Assembly (NCBI RefSeq): GCF_043290135.1
Contig: NC_134709.1
Span: forward strand, 105,046,145 to 105,110,144
Source: Rhipicephalus microplus
Lineage: Eukaryota; Arthropoda; Arachnida; Ixodida; Ixodidae
Reading direction: 5' to 3'
Length of the DNA stretch: 64,000 nucleotides
Positions 42,476 to 52,785 of the stretch are shown piece after piece (positions within the stretch are counted from its first letter, which is position 1; each line of letters starts with the position of its first letter). Under the pieces are notes generated by a model that was not told the origin of the DNA, searched no databases, and was given only the letters and a program-made list of their open reading frames with translations. The position numbers and the translations under genes were made by a program.

Positions 42476-43726
42476 ATGACGGAGAGTACGGCGTCTGCAT
42501 CTGCTCCTGGTGTTCCTGCGGCCGGAGATGATGCGGTAACTACATCTCCTTCTGTGACCACAACCTTTGTGCTCGAACCCCCGCGGGATCCTGGCACGTT
42601 CAGCGGTTCCGGCGATCCAGATGAAGTTGACGTTGAAGATTGGCTGGCAGAGTACGAACGTGTGAGTACTCTATACCGATGGGGCCCGACTATTATGCTG
42701 GCAAACCTGTTATTCTATCTTAGGGGAACCGCCAAATCGTGGTATGAGAACCATGAAACAGAACTTGTGAGTTGGGCAGTGTGCAGGGAGAAAATGCTAG
42801 ACCTGTTCGGAAAGGCGATTGGAAGAAAAATGGCCGCGAACAAAATGCTCGCGTCTCGGGCGCAGACCTCGTACGAGTCTTACGTCTCCTATATTGAAGA
42901 TGTGTTTTCGTTGTGTCGCAAAGCCAATGCCGATATGCCGGAGGCTGACAAGGTCGGGCATATTCTTAAGGGGATTGCGGATGACGCATTCAACCTCCTC
43001 ATCTGCAAAAATTTTTCTACAGTGGACGCCATTATAAAAGAATGTCGGCGCTTTGAGCAAGCGAAGAGCCGGCGGATTAACAGCGTGTTCACCCGCCTGC
43101 CGAATACGGCTGCAACATCATCTTGCGAAGACCGTGCAAGAACACAGCCACCACCTCTAGATTCATCGGATCAGGTGACCCGAATTGTACGGCGCGAACT
43201 TGAAGCCATTGCCTCTGCTCCGGCTCACACCGCTGCAAGTGACACCACCCCACTCACTGCTAACATGGTTCAAGCTATCGTCCGCCAAGAACTCGCCAGC
43301 ATAGGTATTCTCTCGGTGTGCGCTTTGCCCAGCCCGCAGCAAGCTTCATGGCGTCCACCCTCGTCCTATCGCGAGCAGCAGTTCACGGCCCGATCTCGCG
43401 ACCCTGCGGCGTGGAGAACCGTCGACAATCGACCAATTTGTTTTCATTGCCACCGTATCGGCCATGTCGTCCGTTACTGCAATTACCGCTGGTCCTCGCC
43501 ACCTCGGACTTCATCTCAACCTCACTACCGACAGGACAGCACCCGCTTCGCGTCTGCCGTGCAGCCTTCTCCGCAAAACAACTACAGAAGGTTCAACAGC
43601 CGATCTCCGTCACCGCATTGTCATCAGTCGCGTTCGCCTCCAGGACGTCGCCAGTCGTCTCGCTCACCGCAGACTCGCAGGCCGCCATCTCCATTCAACC
43701 CCGCGCCTGCCTACCCGGAAAACTAA
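42476..43726 (+). CDS. gag: Gag polyprotein, element C
   Basis: 416 residues from ATG 42476. The frame is open upstream to 42401, but this is the first ATG after the primer site. An Ala/Ser/Pro leader precedes the capsid region (DEVDVEDWLAEYERVS near residue 48; KSWYENHETELVSW; then SYIEDVFSLCRKAN). One CCHC knuckle, CFHCHRIGHVVRYC, lies near residue 320, followed by a Ser/Arg/Pro-rich tail. It differs from Gag of A in leader and length but shares knuckle spacing and layout, and is closest to the broken Gag of D. The stop TAA (43724) follows GGAAAAC, where a -1 shift would give Gag-Pol. Confidence 0.94.
   Translation: MTESTASASAPGVPAAGDDAVTTSPSVTTTFVLEPPRDPGTFSGSGDPDEVDVEDWLAEYERVSTLYRWGPTIMLANLLFYLRGTAKSWYENHETELVSWAVCREKMLDLFGKAIGRKMAANKMLASRAQTSYESYVSYIEDVFSLCRKANADMPEADKVGHILKGIADDAFNLLICKNFSTVDAIIKECRRFEQAKSRRINSVFTRLPNTAATSSCEDRARTQPPPLDSSDQVTRIVRRELEAIASAPAHTAASDTTPLTANMVQAIVRQELASIGILSVCALPSPQQASWRPPSSYREQQFTARSRDPAAWRTVDNRPICFHCHRIGHVVRYCNYRWSSPPRTSSQPHYRQDSTRFASAVQPSPQNNYRRFNSRSPSPHCHQSRSPPGRRQSSRSPQTRRPPSPFNPAPAYPEN
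43717..43723 (+). promoter_or_regulatory. Probable -1 frameshift site GGAAAAC at the gag stop (element C)
   Basis: Gag-frame codons are CCG GAA AAC TAA and pol is open in the -1 frame from the final C. The A-site half (AAAC then TAA) equals that of element A. The P-site half is GGA rather than GGG, so the heptamer is imperfect. Confidence 0.6.
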
Positions 43727-46700
43727 ACGGTGCAGCGCCCGGAGGTGACGCTGCATCTTCGACTCCCTCCACAAATCCTCTCTTGACGCTTCCGACGAGA
43801 CAAAATTTGTTAGACGTTGCCGTTGACGGTGTGCCTATTTCTGCCCTTATAGATACTGGAGCGCACATTTCTGTAATGAGTGCGAACCTTCGCCGACGCC
43901 TACATAAAGTGCTCACGCCTGCCGCTTCCCACAAACTTCGTGTCGCTGATGGGAGGACACCTGATGTTCAAGGGATGTGCACGGCCCGTGTGTCCATTGC
44001 TGGTCATCCTACATTAGTTCAGTTTGCCGTCATTGAAATGTGTCCTCATGACCTAATACTTGGTTTGGACTTCCTGTCACGTCATTCTGCGCTCATTGAT
44101 TGTGCCACTGGTGCTCTTCAGCTTGAACTGCCGCAGTTTGCCGATTTTCCAGCAGACTATTCTCCCCGTTTACGCTCTCGTCACCACGTCCGCTTGCCTC
44201 CGCAAGCTGCTACATATGTCACTTTGTCGTGCTCACGTCATGTGCCCGACGGTGACTACCTCGTCACTCCTATAGTCGACGTACTGATGGCCCGAGACGT
44301 CGCCCTTGCTCACACTGTGGTCGCCGTCGCTAATAATACAGTGGTTATACCACTACTCAACGTGAGTCTCTTGACTCAAGTTATTCCGCAAGACATGTCT
44401 TTGGCCACCCTATCTCCACTTGACAGCTGCAACGTTACTGGTTTGGACACCGATACTACATCCCCCTGTCTTGGCCGCAATTGCACTCTGCCTGCAGATG
44501 ATATTAACAAGATGATTGCTCCCGAACTCACTGCAGTGCAAGCTGCCAGCCTCCGTAGTCTGCTAACATCATATAGAGACGTTTTCGACTTTGACCACCA
44601 CCCTCTCAGCCAAACAACTGCAGTGACTCACCGGATCAACACTGGTAATGCCAGTCCTATACGGTGGCGTCCATATCGCGTATCTCACAAGGAACGCCAA
44701 GTAATTCAAAATGAAGTGGATAAAATGATTACTAAAGACGTAATAGAACCCTCATCCAGCCCCTGGGCCTCCCCAGTCGTGCTCGTTCAGAAGAAAGATG
44801 GCAGCTGGCGCTTTTGCGTGGACTATCGCCATTTAAACAAAGTGACCCACAAAGATGTCTACCCTTTGCCTCGGATTGATGACGCCCTCGATTGCCTCCA
44901 TGGTGCCCAATACTTTTCGTCTATCGACCTTCGATCCGGCTATTGGCAAATTTCCGTCGACCCCATGGATCGTGAAAAAACCGCTTTCGTTACGCCCGAC
45001 GGCCTCTACCAGTTCAAAGTCATGCCGTTTGGACTGTGTAATGCGCCGGCAACTTTCGAGGGCATAATGGACTCCCTTTTCCGAGGATATAAGTGGTCCA
45101 TCTGCTTATGTTATTTAGACGATGTCATCGTCTTTTCGCCCACCTTCGACAGCCTTATAACACGTCTGTCAGCTGTTCTGGATGTTTTTCGAAGAGGTGC
45201 TCTCCAGCTCAATTCTGCAAAATGCCATTTCGGACGTCGCCAAATCACCATACTCGGCCACCTTGTCAGTGCCGATGGTGTTCAACCAGATCCCGAAAAG
45301 GTGCGAGCAGTACAACAATTTACTGAACCACGCTCAACCAAGGACGTCCGAAGTTTTGTAGGGCTATGTTCCTATTTTCGTCGATTTGTCCGCAACTTCG
45401 CCGACATCGCTCGACCGCTTACTGATCTCTTAAAGAAGGACGTTCCCTTCGCATGGGGTATAGAGCAAGCGGACGCCTTTTCGGCTCTTATCCATCTGCT
45501 GACTACGCCACCAGTACTGGCCCATTTCGACCCAGCATCACCTACAGAGCTTCGGACCGATGCCAGTGGCCATGGAATTGGAGCGGTCCTTGGCCAACGA
45601 CAGCACGGGAAGGACCGCGTGATTGCTTACGCCAGTCGTCTTCTTTCACCTGCCGAACGGAAGTTCTCCATCACTGAGCGTGAATGCTTAGCTTTAGTGT
45701 GGGCCGTGGCGAAATTCAGGCCTTACCTGTATGGCCGAACTTTTTCCGTTGTTACGGACCATCACGCTCTTTGCTGGCTGTCATCGCTAAAGGACCCATC
45801 TGGACGCCTTGGTCGCTGGGCGCTCCGTCTGCAAGAATACTCATTCGTGGTCCACTACAAGTCGGGACGCCTCCACACAGACGCAGACTGTTTGTCACGT
45901 TATCCGCTTGAAACGCCCGACTTGACAGACCTTGATTCAGACCCCTGCGTTCTCTCCATCCACGCTTTGGGTGATATCTCCACCGAACAACGACGTGACC
46001 CGTCGTTACTCTCCATTATCGAGCGTCTGACCTCTCCTCCGACAGACCCTTCCGTTCGCCTGTTCGAACTGCACGACAACATTCTGTACCGTCGCAGCTT
46101 CAACGCTGATGGCCCAGATTTACTACTCGTGCTTCCCCATCACCTGCGTACCAGCGTTCTCGAACAACTACATGACGTACCTACATCCGGTCACCTAGGC
46201 GTCTCTCGTACCTACGATTGTGTGCGACGTCGCTTTTTGTGGCCCGTACTGTATCGTTCTGTGGTTCGCTACGTCACTGCTTGCGACCGCTGCCAACGTC
46301 GCAAGCGCCCCTCTGTGCTACCGTCTGACCTCCTACAGCCCATTGACATACCAACGGAACCATTCTTCCGTGTTGGCCTTGACCTGTTGGGCCCGTTTCC
46401 TACATCCACCTCCGGAAATAAATGGGTTGCAGTCGCCACAGACTACGCCACACGCTTTGCCATCACTAAAGCACTGCCGACAAGCTGTTCCACTGACGTC
46501 GCTGATTTTCTCTTGTATGAAGTCATTCTTCATCACGGTGCTCCGCGGCAGCTGCTTACTGATCGAGGAAGGTACTTTCTTTCACGTGTTGTGGACGATA
46601 TTCTCCGCGCCTGCTCCACTGAGCACAAGCTTACCACCGCTTATCATCCACAGACAAATGGTTTGACCGAGCGTCTGAACCGAACGCTGACGCAGATGCT

Positions 46701-47232
46701 GTCAATGTACGTTTCGCCAGATCACCGTGACTGGGACAAAGCACTCCCCTTTGTCACGTTCGCGTACAATTCTTCACGGCACGACACAGCTAGTTATTCG
46801 CCGTTTTATTTGCTATTTGGCCGACATCCAGCATTACCATTTGACACGCTCCTTCCTTCGGCTGCCCCCTTGTCTACTGAGTACGCCAGCGATGTCGTTT
46901 CTCGAGCCCATGCAGCCCGTCAGCCTGCCCGTGATCGGCTGCACTTGTCGCAAGCGCAGCAAAAAGACCGCTATGACAGTCGCCACCAAAGCATGCACTT
47001 CTCGCCGGAGTCTCTGGTACTTCTCTGGACACCAAAACGCCAAGTCGGCTTATCAGAGAAGCTACTATCACACTACCATGGCCCCTACAAAGTGTTACGA
47101 CAACTTAGTGACGTGAGCTACGAGATCGCACCCCTAAACAATGCCTTTTCGACCACCTCACTCCAGACAGACGTTGTACACGTTTCCAGACTGAAACCGT
47201 ATCACCCTCCTCGTTCCTCGCCGCCGTACTAA
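43723..47232 (+). CDS. pol: Pol polyprotein: protease, RT, RNase H, integrase (element C)
   Basis: 1,169 residues from the frameshift point to TAA; the frame is also open further upstream, overlapping gag in the -1 frame. Protease IDTGAHISVMS (near residue 44); RT with VQKKDGSWRFCVDYRHLNK and CYLDDVIVFS (near 463); RNase H RTDASGHGIGAVL (near 612); integrase HHCC finger ending CDRCQRRK; DDE residues in LDLLGPF, TDRGRYF and TERLNRT; and a GPYKVLRQLS C-terminal module with VSRLKPYHPP at the end. All catalytic residues are present and no stop interrupts. No chromodomain or envelope ORF follows; the 3' LTR begins 34 bp after the stop. Confidence 0.95.
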   Translation, partial: LNGAAPGGDAASSTPSTNPLLTLPTRQNLLDVAVDGVPISALIDTGAHISVMSANLRRRLHKVLTPAASHKLRVADGRTPDVQGMCTARVSIAGHPTLVQFAVIEMCPHDLILGLDFLSRHSALIDCATGALQLELPQFADFPADYSPRLRSRHHVRLPPQAATYVTLSCSRHVPDGDYLVTPIVDVLMARDVALAHTVVAVANNTVVIPLLNVSLLTQVIPQDMSLATLSPLDSCNVTGLDTDTTSPCLGRNCTLPADDINKMIAPELTAVQAASLRSLLTSYRDVFDFDHHPLSQTTAVTHRINTGNASPIRWRPYRVSHKERQVIQNEVDKMITKDVIEPSSSPWASPVVLVQKKDGSWRFCVDYRHLNKVTHKDVYPLPRIDDALDCLHGAQYFSSIDLRSGYWQISVDPMDREKTAFVTPDGLYQFKVMPFGLCNAPATFEGIMDSLFRGYKWSICLCYLDDVIVFSPTFDSLITRLSAVLDVFRRGALQLNSAKCHFGRRQITILGHLVSADGVQPDPEKVRAVQQFTEPRSTKDVRSFVGLCSYFRRFVRNFADIARPLTDLLKKDVPFAWGIEQADAFSALIHLLTTPPVLAHFDPASPTELRTDASGHGIGAVLGQRQHGKDRVIAYASRLLSPAERKFSITERECLALVWAVAKFRPYLYGRTFSVVTDHHALCWLSSLKDPSGRLGRWALRLQEYSFVVHYKSGRLHTDADCLSRYPLETPDLTDLDSDPCVLSIHALGDISTEQRRDPSLLSIIERLTSPPTDPSVRLFELHDNILYRRSFNADGPDLLLVLPHHLRTSVLEQLHDVPTSGHLGVSRTYDCVRRRFLWPVLYRSVVRYVTACDRCQRRKRPSVLPSDLLQPIDIPTEPFFRVGLDLLGPFPTSTSGNKWVAVATDYATRFAITKALPTSCSTDVADFLLYEVILHHGAPRQLLTDRGRYFLSRVVDDILRACSTEHKLTTAYHPQTNGLTERLNRTLTQMLSMYVSPDHRDWDKALPFVTFAYNSSRHDTASYSPFYLLFGRHPALPFDTLLPSAAPLSTEYASDVVSRAHAARQPARDRLHLSQAQQKDRYDSRHQSMHFSPESLVLLWTPKRQVGLSEKLLSHYHGPYKVLRQLSDVSYEIAPLNNAFSTTSLQTDVVHVSRLKPYHPPRSSPPY

Positions 47233-47266
47233 GCGCCGTGACGGCGCTTCCGCCGCAGGGGAGTGA

Positions 47267-47426
47267 TGTTACGGTGCATCATCGACAGGAGCAAGCGTGG
47301 CACTTAGCGAAGATGAAGAAGACGCCTGTGCGTTAGGCGCTTGCACGAGAGGCAACTCAGACATCTTGTTCGGCTGCCCACTCTCGGTGGACGCTGTCCT
47401 GTAAGCCAAGACCTCGCTCCGTCACA
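47267..47426 (+). repeat. 3' LTR of element C
   Basis: 160 bp, preceded by GCAGGGGAGTGA. Confidence 0.93.
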
Positions 47427-48479
47427 ATATATTTGTCTGTGGCAGTATTTCTGTGCACAATGACTGTTGAAGTAATTGATCATTCCATTCATAACGCCCA
47501 TATAACATACGATCTGGATAGTACAAGTTAACGTTTTCTGTCATTGTTTTAGCTTGCATATTGGTTATACTTCTGTGCTTAAAACTTATTTTGTGGTGTT
47601 TATTTCTATTCACGTATGCAGGTATCTGAAAAAGCTCAGCGTTTCATGAAGACGTGGCTGTTGGAGTTTGTTGACCTATATGAAGGTCAGTAGGGGCAGT
47701 TCACATATTGTTCATAGTTTTGCAGCACAATGCTACAGCCCCTCAGAGCAACATAGCCGCGATCTGCGACAGCCCATGATCGTTGGTTGCGTGCCCAATC
47801 GCTCCTTTCAGGACCCTGGGCAACACACTGTCGTCGCCTCATCTCATGATGCAGCCTCTAAATCATCACCCCACCTCTGCTGCGCTGGGCAGCCCTATGC
47901 CCATAGAGCCTTGCTGTACTCGCCTCCTAGTTTGGGCTGTATTACTGAACAGCAGTAACTTGAACAACCGAACTAAAATTTAATGGCTTGACTTGGTATA
48001 TTTAAAAATGATGTTATAAAATTGTGTTCTTGTAGTCTTATTTATAGTTTGCTTTTGTGCGGGATATTTGCATCAAGCAGATATTTTAGTTAATATTTTA
48101 GTAAATACATGATGAAACAGCCCATAATAAGATTTCTCGCAAGACTGAGAAGGAGTGCCTGGAGAAAACTAAACAGTATTACGCTTGCGCAGTCATACGC
48201 CCTACATATGCGGAAAGTGATAGGCTGTTGAGGAATCATCAATGTTGAGAATCAATCAAGTCTGCCCACTTTGCAACAGTCAAGAGCACAGAATATCGTC
48301 CTGAACTGCGAATCAGTCAGCGGATGAAATGTGAGCAGGGCTACAGAATACCAACCTATGTTTTTGCTGCGGTACTCGCAACCATCTCGCAAGGGCATGC
48401 AAAAAGGCCGCCAGTCTCACGTGTGCCTCCTGTCATCGCCGCCATCTTACTGTTCTGTGTGACCTCTCCAGACCCGTCG
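47427..48479. other. Spacer with one candidate exon
   Basis: 1 kb between element C and a BEL remnant. Apart from the possible exon at 47622-47685, nothing is recognised. Confidence 0.45.
47622..47685 (+). other. Candidate internal host exon (speculative)
   Basis: A T-rich tract ending TATGCAG (acceptor, to 47621) precedes 64 bp open in one frame as SEKAQRFMKTWLLEFVDLYE. GAAG followed by GTCAGT (donor, 47686) comes next. Both splice signals have good form and the peptide has ordinary globular composition. I cannot assign a family, and no partner exon is visible. Confidence 0.3.
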
Positions 48480-49420
48480 TCCAGGACCCCTTGCGTGCTG
48501 CGGAATCCGTTGGATTGGGAAGACTCCTTTCGCCATGGCTTCGAGCCATTACAACCGCCCAAAGCACGCAGGTTGGATGCACGGCTGTACTATTGCAGAC
48601 GGGGCGCATATGGGCAAGGTCAGGAAATAGACGCCTTGTTGTTCGAGTTCTATTGGACAGCAGTAGCCAGCGCAGGCATATTCGCGCTGAGGCGCCCAGA
48701 ATCCTTCAGTGTTCTGTCATTGGAGGGTAAGAACTTTCAGTAATGACGTTTGGAAGCTCCAAGGCTCAGAAGAGATTCTGCGCCGACTGTTCGTCTGTGC
48801 GACTGCGCAGTCGATTTAACAATGCTCAAGTGGAATTAGAAGCCTTCACAATTCCAGAGATCTGCTCCGACATGAGTCCACCTCTAAAGCATCATATCTT
48901 GCAGGCGCTCCTCGAGAGAGGGTACCGTGTGACTTACGCATTACAATCGAATACGTAGCAAGAAGGCGCCATCACAGTGCTGACAGGATCTGACGCCTTT
49001 TGGAAGGTGACTACCGGCAAGATTGACCGCATAAACAGCCCCGCCGCGGTGGTCTAGTGGCTAAGGTACTCGGCTGCTGACCCGCAGGTCGCGGGTTCGA
49101 TTCCCGGCTGCGGCGGCTGCATTTCCGATGGAGGCGGAAATGTTGTAGGCCCGTGTACTCAGATTTGGGTGCACGTTAAAGAACCCCAGGTGGTCAAAAT
49201 TTCCGGAGCCCTCCACTACGGCGTCTCTCATAATCAAATGGTAGTTTTGGGACGTTAAACCCCACAAATCAATCAATGACCGCATAAAGAAGACGCTAAC
49301 AGCGATTGAAACAACGTTTGGCTGGATGGTACAAGATCCCTTGTCGTCTGACAGCCTCCAGCGCCCTTCTAGCACAATGTTGTCTTGAGCCGCGATTCTT
49401 CTGCGACGCACGCACAATAC
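48480..49420 (+). pseudogene. BEL/Pao pol fragment (protease region), split by a SINE
   Basis: Pieces in order match the BEL/Pao protease to pre-RT stretch: TAVLLQTGRIWARSGNRR with VRVLLDSSSQRRHI (near 48580-48690); MTFGSSKAQKR with ELEAFTIPEICSDM (48743-48880); then ITVLTGSDAFWKVTTGKIDRI (near 48972-49030), interrupted by the SINE at 49036-49276; then TLTAIETTFGWMVQDPLS (near 49300). A frameshift lies near 48740 and a TAG at 48956. In intact BEL elements RT and integrase would follow; neither is seen. The fragment is a dead, 3'-deleted copy. A BEL-like Gag piece lies 13 kb away on the other strand. Confidence 0.75.
49036..49276 (+). repeat. Ruka-like SINE inserted in the BEL fragment
   Basis: 241 bp: tRNA-like head with A box (TGGTCTAGTGGCTAAGG) and B box (GTCGCGGGTTCGATTCCC), body, and ATCAATCAAT tail. 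A perfect 12-bp duplication TGACCGCATAAA lies at 49024-49035 and 49277-49288. It interrupts the GKIDRI reading, so it postdates the BEL copy. Confidence 0.95.
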
Positions 49421-49597
49421 TTAGATGTGACCTTTGGGTACCACCAGGAGCGATAAAGAGTCTTCACGAACTTCAAACAAGGACCACGATCTATCTGTAT
49501 GGGAGTAAGGTATCTCCTTAGGAAAGAAGGACCATCAGCCAGACTACGCGGTTCTGGCGGTAGGAACTTGGAAGTTGCGGAGCCGCCAAGCAAGCAC

Positions 49598-50880
49598 GTC
49601 AATGCTCGTCACTGCCATGTGCGTCGATGTCGTGAGTGCCAGTGTCTCCATAGTGACGCCATACTTGAACGACTAATCTCGGACCAGCCACCTTTTGGGC
49701 GACCACCACGAGAGGCATCGCGTCTTCGTAATTCTGCATGCCAAGCACGTCAGCCTAACGTACATCAAAAACACCCTCCGTCTCATTAGCGTCGTTTCTG
49801 GAAACAGCAAGGGGTGCAACAGCCCCGAATCAACGGCAGTAGTGCACAAGCACTCCCAGTAGCAAAGCGATTGCATGTCAACACAAACTGCGTTGTCGGT
49901 GGGTACGATTCTCCTTGGCCCCCCTGGGATGATGTTGAATAATATTCCCGGATCGGAGAAACCTGAAGTTGTCCAGACTTCATCGAAGCGTGCGACTCAT
50001 TTTGCCCCCCCCCCCCTTAGAAGATGAGAAGATGTTGCAGAATATTCTCTTGGAGCGAGCCAGACTATCGAAGAGGACGAAGTGGGGACAGGTATGCGCT
50101 AGAAGGGACGGCAAAACAGATAGTTTGCCATGACCGCAGAATGAAGTCGCGTTTTTTTCTTACAGTTTAGAAGCCAGTCGTTTGGTAACAAGGGCGTGCA
50201 AAAATGACATAAATGGAACATATAGTGAAATCATGTAGTGTTTCTCTACTAATTCATCCAGTGGTGAGTCGCCTTGAAGCTGCTAGGTGAAGTTCTGGGG
50301 GCGTAATGTAAAGTCTACAAGCTAAGGATTGCCAGTTGTAAAAAGTCCATGTTAAGAATGGTGGGACAATAGAAAGCCAGTGGTAGCCAATATTTTTCGA
50401 AAAGAAAATGTCGGCGAAATAATGGTATTTCATTGGCAAAAATGTGGCCCGTTAATGGTCCTGTGTGGGATGTATTTCACCAAATAAGTTGGTGAAAGGA
50501 CGGGCCTTCATTGGCATGTGTCCAGTGGGCCGGCGTTGGCTGAGTATTGTCAAATGCAACGTCAGAGCGTCATGCGCAGCTTGGCTTGAACATTGCATCG
50601 ACATCGGAGAAAGTTGCACTTGACCGAAAATCCGCCCCGCCGTGGTGGTCTAGTGGCTAATGCACTCGGCTGCTGACCCGCAGGTCGCGGGTTCGAATCC
50701 CGGCTGCATTTCCGATGAAGGCGAAAACGTTGTAGGCCCGTGTGCTCAGATTTGGGTGCACGTTAAAGAACCCCGGTGGTCAAAATTTCTGGAGTCCTTC
50801 CTTACGGCGTCTCTCATAATCATATGGTGGTTTTGGGACGTTAAACCCCACATATCAATCAACCGAAAAGCCGACATCAG
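49598..50880 (+). repeat. Inverted repeat R, left copy (over 1 kb)
   Basis: Matches the reverse complement of 62950-64000 along its length; the left limit is set only by the end of the window on the other side. It contains the SINE 50631-50861, which the other copy lacks. Coding-like bits (TQTALSVGTIL, MLNNIPGSEKPEVVQTSSKR) are shared by both copies but do not form a known protein. It lies just downstream of the BEL pol fragment, while the other copy lies upstream of a BEL Gag fragment, so it may be a BEL LTR (inference). Confidence 0.75.
50631..50861 (+). repeat. Ruka-like SINE with an empty site in the paralogous repeat
   Basis: 231 bp, lacking part of the GCGGCGG segment after the B box. 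An 8-bp duplication ACCGAAAA lies at 50623-50630 and 50862-50869. In repeat R2 (about 62985) the same place reads straight through as GATCGAAAAGTCGAC on the minus strand. Confidence 0.93.
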
Positions 50881-51948
50881 GTCGATATCGGTGCCGACGT
50901 TAACTGATATGCGTCCAAGATTGGTCGAATGCCGGAGTGCTGCCTAGGAATCATAGAATATAGGGGCGAAGCTCTTTCGGGTGTCGGTTCATTCTTCCTC
51001 AGTTTTTGTATGTAGCCACCTTGCAAACACCCCACTACAACCGATCACCAATCCACCACTTTAAAGACCAGAAAGCCAATACTGTTGAGAAGTAGACAAT
51101 ATGAAATGCAAGTTGACCATGTGCTACTTGTATCCAGGCGCGCGTTAAAGATACACACAGTTTTCTACTATGTCCAAGGCTTGTTTCTACGTGACCCCCT
51201 ATAATTTCACTTTTGCAAGCTGCCAGTTTCTTTGTCCTCGCGAAAATCCCTTTATGCCCCATCGCTTATTCATCACTTCACTGATCATAAAGCTATTATA
51301 CTGAAGGGAGAACGGAAGCGAGATATAGCTACCCCTCACTAATGTTAAAATTCTTGTATAAATATCTAGTGTTCCTCATGTTTTTGATGATGTAGTGGGC
51401 TTTATTCGCCGATGATTCATAGTTTAGCGATGAAACCCTGCAGACCTTCGCCCTACTCATCATCATTTACTCTGTTGATATGCTGTGTTTTCTTTCTCGC
51501 TTACAGTGCAATTATGACATAAAACTAATGTAAATGCTTTTAACGCCAACCCACTGTTCGCTTTCAGCAGAGTGTTGGAAAAGATGCCTATTGCACTGTA
51601 GCACGCGAACGATTTGCATGCCTTTGTTTTATTCATCTCTTTGCTTATTGCACAGTGCATTGTAGCAGGCCAGACAGCACTTCCCATGACCTACTACTTA
51701 TCTTATTTCTGGTAAATACCAGGAAATATAGGTAAATTCATTGCTTATGTGCCTGGATTGGTATGCGCAAGTCAGCAGTTCCACAATTGTGCTGTCCGAA
51801 AACTGTTCATATTGTTGATCCAGTCCCCATCATTTGCGCTCTTAACCAGATATCATGCATATCAGAAAACCGGTGCATTTAAAAACGATGCTTTTCAATA
51901 CACCTTTTAAATGCCCATCAATTCTAAGCGAACTTCGGAGACTTTCAT
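50881..51948. other. Spacer, ending in a short LINE ORF1-like piece
   Basis: Nothing recognised until about 51880-51948, which resembles 54340-54385 (the end of the LINE ORF1 fragment). Both run into a TCTA array at the same point. Confidence 0.45.
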
Positions 51949-52002
<54 letters not shown>

Positions 52003-52003
52003 C

Positions 52004-52082
<79 letters not shown>
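51949..52082. repeat. (TCTA)n followed by (TCTG)n microsatellite
   Basis: About 97 bp of TCTA units with one TCCA interruption, then about nine TCTG units. The flanks resemble those of the array at 54386. Confidence 0.97.
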
Positions 52083-52753
52083 GTTGTCTGACTGTCTAGC
52101 CACCTACGACATTTAGTTCTCCTGGCTGTTTCGATGATGATATCAATACCAAAATTGGTGTGGTATAAAACGACTGTATGGCGAGCATAATTTACTAGTC
52201 ATAACATACAAGTTTGGCTGTATGTCATAATCGTTATGATTCACATTTCATGGTCTTACTGCTCAAGCAGTGGTTTTGTCAACATGACATTTTGCGAAAT
52301 TGGTATTGTATGTTATGACTGCAAAGTGCATATATGTAGGCGTTAGGGTCGCTCACCTTTAGGCAAAGCGCATATAGGCGCATACAGGTGACACCCTAAC
52401 ATAGAAATTATGACATGCACGTGATGATTATTATGTTATGACTAGTCATCTCTGCACGCCATGCTCAGGGTGCGCTCATGGTCGTTTCGCTAGCTTCACA
52501 ATAATAAACTTAGTATTACAGGGCATTAATAGGGAGAAAGCTAGAATTCTAGTGCAAACATGATAATTAAAAGATGCGGGTCAGGTAAGAAGAACATGAC
52601 AAGAAACCAAACTTTTAATGTGCTCGCGGCCCTTTCGCTTGCTTCACATAAGCCAAATTTGGTATTACGTGACATGAATGGATGACCAAGGCAAACGACA
52701 CGTACAAAGAAGATAATCATGACATGCGTGTCATATAAAAGATGACTACATGT
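52083..52753. repeat. Satellite-like degenerate repeats, left block
   Basis: Begins with CACCTACGACATTTAG, shared with the sequence after the 54386 array. Later units hold the recurring phrases GCTAGCTTCACA, AAATTTGGTATTACGTGACATGAA and ATAATCATGACATG. Confidence 0.7.
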
Positions 52754-52785
52754 TGTAGTCCTTTAGGATGTTCCAAAGGACTACA
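52754..52785. other. Perfect 11-bp hairpin
   Basis: TGTAGTCCTTT and AAAGGACTACA are exact inverse complements around a 10-base loop (AGGATGTTCC). A second CTTTGGGATGTTCC follows. No function is inferred. Confidence 0.6.

Larger units (their letters stand above)
42240..47426 (+). mobile_element. Nearly intact Ty3/Gypsy element C
   Basis: 5,187 bp with 160-bp LTRs (42240-42399 and 47267-47426, TGTTACGG to CGTCACA) differing at 3 sites. Primer site TGGTGGAAGTGCTGGG (42402), intact gag, intact pol in the -1 frame, purine tract GCAGGGGAGTGA (47255-47266). A 4-bp duplication ATAT flanks it (42236-42239, 47427-47430). A young insertion, second only to A; D is a decayed relative. Confidence 0.94.

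Noticed and set aside
47233..47266. Envelope gene making element C a retrovirus-like element
   Set aside because: Only 34 bp separate the pol stop from the 3' LTR; A likewise has about 70 bp. No third ORF.
49060..49110. tRNA gene within the SINE heads (also at 25090, 50640, 62660)
   Set aside because: A and B boxes are present, but the bodies, ATCA tails and target duplications are those of a SINE family; these are not standalone tRNA genes.
51855..52099. Open frame reading poly-SIYL through the TCTA array (also 54299-54643)
   Set aside because: A tetranucleotide repeat without stops; no evidence of coding.
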